Below are positions 32,272 through 36,540 of a stretch of DNA of 36,540 bases, piece by piece; the first letter of the stretch is position 1, and each line of letters opens with the position of its first letter. The stretch covers positions 1-36,540 of the forward strand of contig CANIYB010000001.1 of assembly GCA_947471105.1 (NCBI GenBank). The letters run 5' to 3'. Below the pieces are notes generated by a model. That model was not told the DNA's origin. It saw nothing but the letters and a program-made list of their open reading frames with translations, and did no database searches. This DNA comes from Cytophagaceae bacterium. GTDB taxonomy: Bacteria > Bacteroidota > Bacteroidia > Cytophagales > Spirosomataceae. A program made the translations under genes and the position numbers.

Positions 32272-32727
32272 ATGTCAGAAGAACCATTTTTAAATCCTAT
32301 AAATCCTGAAAAGGTTGCTCAAAATCCTGGGTTGCTTCCTTATGCCCACACTGCCGGTGGAGCCATTATTAAGCCGGAGGATATGGGTAAAACGAAGGGG
32401 AGATCGGTAAAAGCCATGCGCCAACAAACCGATCGGCAAATGAATCAGCTGTATGAACAAATGGAGGTTTTAGCCAAACAAGCAAAACTTTTATCCGAAC
32501 GTAAAGAAATTTCAGAACGAATTTATGATGCAGCTATGGGTTTTGAACCTATCATTAGTGAAACCTATTATTTATATGAAAAAGAATCAGGTCAAGATTT
32601 ATTATCTTTAGTAGCCCCGGAAGAATGGGGTCGATCCTTTAAATACAGTAGATTTTTAGCAAAAGTAACATTACTCGCAGATCACACGTGGGATGTCACT
32701 TATAACGATGATTTAAACGATAAGTAA
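32272..32727 (+). CDS. DUF2452 family protein
   Basis: A 151-residue soluble protein recognised as DUF2452 (PF10504) by NPINPEKVAQNPGLLPYAHT near the start, the IIKPEDMGKTKGR motif, a central coiled-coil-like helix (about 45-90) and the closing EEWGRSF...LLADHTWDV. Its function is unknown to me. It begins the plus-strand group and lies one base before menB, divergent from menE, so in this window it sits physically inside the menaquinone genes. No signal peptide, so presumably cytosolic. Confidence 0.85.
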   Translation: MSEEPFLNPINPEKVAQNPGLLPYAHTAGGAIIKPEDMGKTKGRSVKAMRQQTDRQMNQLYEQMEVLAKQAKLLSERKEISERIYDAAMGFEPIISETYYLYEKESGQDLLSLVAPEEWGRSFKYSRFLAKVTLLADHTWDVTYNDDLNDK

Positions 32728-32728
32728 C

Positions 32729-33553
32729 ATGATAACAAAAGTTAATTGGGAAACCATTAAAGAATACAAAGATATTTTGTTTCAATTTCATCAAGGAATT
32801 GGCAAAATTTCAATCAATAGACCCCATAAGCATAACGCATTTACTCCATTAACCGTACAAGAAATGTCTGAGGCAATGGAATTAGCACGGCAAGATACAA
32901 GAATAGGAGTGATCATTTTAACAGGAGAAGGCGGAAAAGCATTCTGTTCTGGAGGTGATCAAAGCGTACGTGGAGACGGTGGTTATGTTGGAAAAGACCA
33001 AGTACCTAGATTAAATGTGTTGGATTTACAAAGACAGATACGCACAATTCCAAAACCTGTAATCGCCATGGTGGCAGGCTGGGCCATAGGTGGGGGGCAT
33101 GTTTTACATGTCATTTGCGACTTAAGTATTGCAGCAGAAAACGCTCGATTTGGTCAGACTGGGCCTAATGTCGGTTCATTTGATGGAGGTTTTGGAGCAT
33201 CTTATTTGGCCCGAGTGGTTGGTCAAAAAAAAGCAAGAGAAATTTGGTATTTATGTGATCAATATGATGCAAAAGAGGCTTATGAAATGGGTCTAGTCAA
33301 TAAAGTTGTCCCTTTAGATGAATTAGAAAGCACCACGATTTCTTGGTGTGAAAGAATTCTTGAAAAAAGTCCCTTAGCGTTAAGAATGTTAAAATCCTCT
33401 TTTAATGCTGAATTAGATGGCCAAGCCGGCATTCAAGAGCTTGCCGGGAATGCTACATTGCTTTATTATTTATCGGATGAAGCGAAAGAGGGCAAAAATG
33501 CTTTTCTAGAAAAGCGCAAACCTGATTTTTCTAAATTCCCTAAATTCCCATAA
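32729..33553 (+). CDS. menB: 1,4-dihydroxy-2-naphthoyl-CoA synthase
   Basis: A 274-residue crotonase-fold enzyme that closes the second ring of the naphthoquinone from o-succinylbenzoyl-CoA. Diagnostic segments are AFCSGGDQ (71-78), the disordered-loop region RGDGGYVG, the oxyanion-hole GWAIGGGH (117-124), QTGPNVGSFDGGFGASYLAR (143-162) and VGQKKAREIWYLC. Gly145 in QTG marks the bicarbonate-dependent type, as in E. coli, rather than the type with Asp at that place (QTD). A two-base gap separates it from the EVE gene. Assignment is firm. Confidence 0.95.
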   Translation: MITKVNWETIKEYKDILFQFHQGIGKISINRPHKHNAFTPLTVQEMSEAMELARQDTRIGVIILTGEGGKAFCSGGDQSVRGDGGYVGKDQVPRLNVLDLQRQIRTIPKPVIAMVAGWAIGGGHVLHVICDLSIAAENARFGQTGPNVGSFDGGFGASYLARVVGQKKAREIWYLCDQYDAKEAYEMGLVNKVVPLDELESTTISWCERILEKSPLALRMLKSSFNAELDGQAGIQELAGNATLLYYLSDEAKEGKNAFLEKRKPDFSKFPKFP

Positions 33554-33554
33554 G

Positions 33555-33959
33555 ATGAATTATTGGTTAGTAAAATCAGAACCTTTCAAATATTCTTGGG
33601 ATGATTTCGTTAAAGAAGGGAAATCCGTTTGGGATGGGGTAAGAAATTACCAAGCAAGAAATAACATGAAAGAAATGAAAAAGGGAGATTGGGTCTTTTT
33701 TTATCATTCAAATGAAGGAATGGAAGTTGTAGGACTAGCCGAGGTCAAAAAAGAATTTTTTCAAGATCCCACTACAGAAGATCCAAGATGGGTAGTCGTA
33801 GAAATCGTACCCATAAAAAAATTCAATAAAACAGTTACTTTAAAAATGATGAAATCCGATGATCGTTTGTCTAATTTAGCTTTAATCAAACAATCAAGAT
33901 TGTCGGTCACTCCTGTGGGTAAGCAAGAATTTGACATTATATTAAGTTTAGCTGAGTAG
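33555..33959 (+). CDS. EVE-domain protein
   Basis: A 134-residue single-domain protein of the EVE family (thymocyte nuclear protein 1-like, PUA-like fold). Hallmarks are MNYWLVKSEPFKYSWDDF at the N-terminus, VWDGVRNYQARNNMKEMKKGDWVFFYHS in the middle and WVVVEIVP. The fold binds modified nucleobases in some relatives, such as methylcytosine derivatives or modified RNA, so a role in nucleic acid modification sensing is possible. Nothing in the sequence indicates which base. It starts one base after the menB stop and ends four bases before the next gene. Confidence 0.9.
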   Translation: MNYWLVKSEPFKYSWDDFVKEGKSVWDGVRNYQARNNMKEMKKGDWVFFYHSNEGMEVVGLAEVKKEFFQDPTTEDPRWVVVEIVPIKKFNKTVTLKMMKSDDRLSNLALIKQSRLSVTPVGKQEFDIILSLAE

Positions 33960-33963
33960 GACT

Positions 33964-35580
33964 ATGAAAAATCTATTGTTATTTATTGTGTTTCAAATTG
34001 TGGCGGCACAAATCGCTTGTGGGCAAATCAATAATAAAAGAATAGAATTTCCCATTCAAGGAACTGATTTAGAATCATTTAATATTCCGATCGGCGATCA
34101 AGGAGTAATTGTCTTATCACAATTAAATAAGCAATCATTTAACATTCGTAAATTCTCTACTGATTTAGAGCAATTATGGAGCAGTAATACAAATTTGGAG
34201 GCTAACTTAGATTATGTTACTTCTAGCTTTGATGGAACCGTTTTATCATTACTATTTAGCCGATTTAGAAGTAATTCATATATAATATTCAGAGTTAAAG
34301 TAAATTCCGGAGAAATTACTAAATACCAAATTTATTCCGTCGACCGAATTGAAATTTCTAATTTCAAGGCCTTAAATTACTCTTTGTTCATAGGCGGCAT
34401 GGTGAATAATCAGCCTATCATTTTATTCACTAATTTAAAAGAGCGTAAAACAAGGATTTTACCAGCTGTTGTCAAAGGCCAAGCTGAAATTCAATCCATG
34501 GATTTAGACACGATTCAGCAACAAATAAACGTAACTTATTCGGTAGGTAGTAAGGCGAAGGATTATCAATTAATCATCAAATCATTTGATGAAGATGGGA
34601 ATCAAATCGGCCAAGTCTATATGAATCCTAGTGAAGAATTTGCGATGATGAATGGGAAATTAAACCAGATAAATGACTCATTACAAGTTATAGTAGGTAC
34701 TTATGGCCATAAAAATAGTATAGGTTCATCGCGAGGTCCTAGTTCACAGGGGTTATATTTCAACTCATTTATAGATGGCAATATCATTAAATCAACTTAT
34801 TATAGTTTCACCAAGTTTAATGACTTTTTTAATTTTTTAACTCCTAAACAAAAGGAGAGGCAGGAGAAAAAAATAAAAGATAAAGAAATTAAAGGAGAAG
34901 ATTTGAGATTAGATTACCGGTTGCTGATGCATGATATTATCAAAAATGGAGAAAATTACATCATCATCGCTGAGGCATTCTATCCAGATTATAAATATAA
35001 TAATTACAGTCCTTTCGGAGGATCCATGTTGATGGGCGGCTTAGGCGGATTCTATTCCCCTTATTGGAATATGATGAATCCGTATCGTTGGGGTTATGGG
35101 AATTATGGCATGTATTCCCCATTTTCAAGTTATTATAGTCCGTGGGGATACCGTGGATATAATTCATATGGCAACCAACAGCAATTTGATGGCTGGATTT
35201 ATACGCATGCAGTCATTGCAGAATTAGATAAGGATGGAAAATTGCTTTGGGATCATTGCATCGATTTAAATGATAGTAGAGAATCAAAATTGATTCAGAA
35301 AATAAAAGCTTCAGTCGTAAGTAATACAGTGTATTTATCCTACCATCAAAATGATCAAATTATCACCAAATCCATTTCAAATAATGGAAAGAATGAAGCA
35401 TTAAGAGTTCAAGAAATCATCCCTGAGGATAAATTAGATAAGGTAAGAAGAACCGTAAAATCCGAAATCAACTATTGGTATGGCCCTTACTTCATTGCCG
35501 ACGGATATCAAACTATTACGAACCAAGAGGAAGGAAGAAGAAATGTATTCTTCTTAAACAAAATTCAAATCAATCCATAA
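33964..35580 (+). CDS. Secreted protein of unknown function with Gly/Tyr/Met-rich insert
   Basis: A 538-residue protein with a signal peptide (hydrophobic residues 4-17, likely cleavage before Gln21). The bulk is beta-rich with no motif I recognise. Residues about 341-408 form a low-complexity insert rich in Gly, Tyr, Ser, Pro, Met and Trp (repeated SPY, YG and YSP units) preceded by a very basic/acidic stretch (296-314, KQKERQEKKIKDKE). The mature protein is expected in the periplasm or on the cell surface. The insert looks flexible and could mediate adhesion or self-association, which is inference. It follows the EVE gene by four bases and touches the methyltransferase gene. Confidence 0.7.
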   Translation: MKNLLLFIVFQIVAAQIACGQINNKRIEFPIQGTDLESFNIPIGDQGVIVLSQLNKQSFNIRKFSTDLEQLWSSNTNLEANLDYVTSSFDGTVLSLLFSRFRSNSYIIFRVKVNSGEITKYQIYSVDRIEISNFKALNYSLFIGGMVNNQPIILFTNLKERKTRILPAVVKGQAEIQSMDLDTIQQQINVTYSVGSKAKDYQLIIKSFDEDGNQIGQVYMNPSEEFAMMNGKLNQINDSLQVIVGTYGHKNSIGSSRGPSSQGLYFNSFIDGNIIKSTYYSFTKFNDFFNFLTPKQKERQEKKIKDKEIKGEDLRLDYRLLMHDIIKNGENYIIIAEAFYPDYKYNNYSPFGGSMLMGGLGGFYSPYWNMMNPYRWGYGNYGMYSPFSSYYSPWGYRGYNSYGNQQQFDGWIYTHAVIAELDKDGKLLWDHCIDLNDSRESKLIQKIKASVVSNTVYLSYHQNDQIITKSISNNGKNEALRVQEIIPEDKLDKVRRTVKSEINYWYGPYFIADGYQTITNQEEGRRNVFFLNKIQINP

Positions 35581-35581
35581 A

Positions 35582-36490
35582 TTGAAAAATACAGCTAGTA
35601 TATCTATTGATACTCCCGAATTTTGGGGTAAATCGTATGAATTAATTGATTCAGGAGGATTTGAAAAGTTAGAGCAATTTGGAAGTTTTTGTGTTAGAAG
35701 ACCTGAGCCTCAGGCAGTTTGGGGTAAATCATTATCCGATGAAACATGGATCTCAAAAACAGATGCTTATTTTAAAAAAGAGAAAGGAAGTTCTGAAAAA
35801 GGGTTTTGGGATATACAGAAGAAGACACCGGAAAAATGGTTTATCAATTATAAATCGGATTTATTGAATTTGAATTTCAAAATCTCCTTGTCGTCATTTA
35901 AGCATGTAGGCATATTTCCAGAACAGGCGTCCAACTGGGAATTTCTGGCTGAAAACATTCCAAAACTTAAAAACGACAAACCTAAATTTTTAAATCTTTT
36001 TGCCTATACGGGGGGGGCGAGTTTGGTATGCCGACAAATGGGAGCTGATGTAACGCATGTAGATTCAGTTAAGCCAGTATTGTCTTGGGCGAGAGAAAAT
36101 ATGGAAGTCTCTAATTTAGATTCCATTCGTTGGATGGCGGAAGATGCGCTAAAATTCGTAAAAAGAGAAGCAAGAAGAGGAAACTTTTATCAAGGAATAC
36201 TTTTAGATCCACCGGCCTACGGAAGAGGTCCTGATGGAGAAAAATGGGTTTTAGAGGAACAAATAGATGATATGTTGAAGTCCGTAAAAGAAATTCTAGA
36301 CCCTAAAGAACATATTTTATTAACCAATGTCTATTCATTGGGATTCTCAACGCTTGTAGTGGAAAACCTAATGAATGGAATTTTTGATGTGCCTAAAAAC
36401 GCTGAATTTGGTGAAATCTATTTGAATGATTCATTTAACAAAAAGCTCCCATTAGGAGTGTTTCATCGTTATTTATTTCAAGAAGCTTAG
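35582..36490 (+). CDS. RlmI/RlmL-like class I SAM-dependent methyltransferase
   Basis: A 302-residue methyltransferase of the PF10672 type. It shows motif I NLFAYTGGAS (138-147), acidic motif II VDSVK (160-164) and the catalytic-site motif LDPPAYGRGP (208-217), which replaces the DPP(F/Y) of RNA base methyltransferases. Related proteins modify cytosine or guanine in 23S rRNA, so an RNA target is likely but not shown. It has no N-terminal PUA domain, unlike RlmI. The start is a TTG one base after the previous stop, there being no in-frame ATG near the expected N-terminus; this start is the least certain part. The stop overlaps a possible converging gene. Confidence 0.82.
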   Translation: MKNTASISIDTPEFWGKSYELIDSGGFEKLEQFGSFCVRRPEPQAVWGKSLSDETWISKTDAYFKKEKGSSEKGFWDIQKKTPEKWFINYKSDLLNLNFKISLSSFKHVGIFPEQASNWEFLAENIPKLKNDKPKFLNLFAYTGGASLVCRQMGADVTHVDSVKPVLSWARENMEVSNLDSIRWMAEDALKFVKREARRGNFYQGILLDPPAYGRGPDGEKWVLEEQIDDMLKSVKEILDPKEHILLTNVYSLGFSTLVVENLMNGIFDVPKNAEFGEIYLNDSFNKKLPLGVFHRYLFQEA

Positions 36491-36540
36491 GAATAAATAA
36501 CTCCTTTTGCAGCCAATAAGGTGTTTTTCATTAAGGATAC
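36487..36540 (-). CDS. Possible 3' end of a minus-strand gene, cut by the window
   Basis: Read on the minus strand, the last 54 bases are open and end in TAA at 36489-36487, giving a 17-residue C-terminal tail (SLMKNTLLAAKGVIYS in its last 16 residues). The composition looks protein-like and the stop would overlap the methyltransferase stop tail-to-tail. It is too short to identify, and chance is possible. Confidence 0.35.
   Translation of the reverse strand, partial: VSLMKNTLLAAKGVIYS

Noticed and set aside
1..36540. CRISPR arrays, IS elements, tRNA genes or prophage
   Set aside because: No regularly spaced repeats, transposase motifs, cloverleaf sequences or phage genes were seen on either strand.

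Overview
The window is about 36.5 kb of AT-rich (by eye roughly 35% G+C), gene-dense bacterial DNA from a member of the Bacteroidota, most likely a Cytophagales-type organism. Support for this comes from TAnnTTTG-like -7 boxes instead of classical -10/-35 promoters, weak Shine-Dalgarno sequences, Bacteroidota-associated families (DUF1460, DUF2452, DUF3050, short MenE) and a desaturase resembling sphingolipid desaturases, since Bacteroidota are among the few bacteria that make sphingolipids. No rRNA, tRNA, CRISPR array, insertion sequence or phage gene was recognised, and no gene-free stretch exceeds 150 bases.

Region 1 (1-8728, + strand) is one tightly packed operon that encodes what looks like a complete oxidative, non-phosphorylating L-fucose pathway: a FucP-type symporter (5' end outside the window), a RhaM-family mutarotase, an L-fucose dehydrogenase-like SDR, an amidohydrolase-family fuconolactonase, a UxaA-family dehydratase, a second SDR (2-keto-3-deoxy-L-fuconate dehydrogenase candidate) and an FAH-family hydrolase that would release pyruvate and L-lactate. 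A secreted SGNH hydrolase lies in the middle. A D-threonine aldolase/D-serine dehydratase-like PLP enzyme and a membrane-dipeptidase-family metallopeptidase close the operon. No isomerase, kinase or aldolase of the phosphorylating pathway is present.

Region 2 (8732-15489, - strand, converging on region 1 with a 3-base gap) is a second packed operon, read as: cytosolic GH13 alpha-amylase-like enzyme, DUF1460 amidase, MalY/PatB C-S lyase, a membrane-anchored unknown, an IlvD/EDD sugar-acid dehydratase and a third SDR. The last two may be a second sugar-acid route tied to region 1.

Region 3 (15595-18680) holds a desaturase very like eukaryotic sphingolipid delta-4 desaturases, divergent from dnaK, with candidate regulatory elements between them and a strong terminator after dnaK.

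Region 4 (18679-21645, - strand) is a three-gene operon: NifS-like cysteine desulfurase, XdhC and a DUF3050 protein. It suggests a molybdenum-cofactor sulfuration module for a molybdo-hydroxylase encoded elsewhere. A 9-bp inverted repeat abuts the first start codon.

Region 5 (21654-32187, - strand) is a long co-directional run: menE, an unknown protein, an ALDH3-type aldehyde dehydrogenase, a large gluzincin/propeller/beta-barrel envelope protein, a TPR lipoprotein, then thrS-infC-rpmI-rplT ending in a strong terminator. Region 6 (32272-36490, + strand) carries a DUF2452 protein, menB, an EVE-domain protein, a secreted protein with a Gly/Tyr/Met-rich insert, and an RlmI-like methyltransferase. 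The last bases may hold the 3' end of a converging gene.

Functional assignments rest on motifs and context read by eye; no database search was run.
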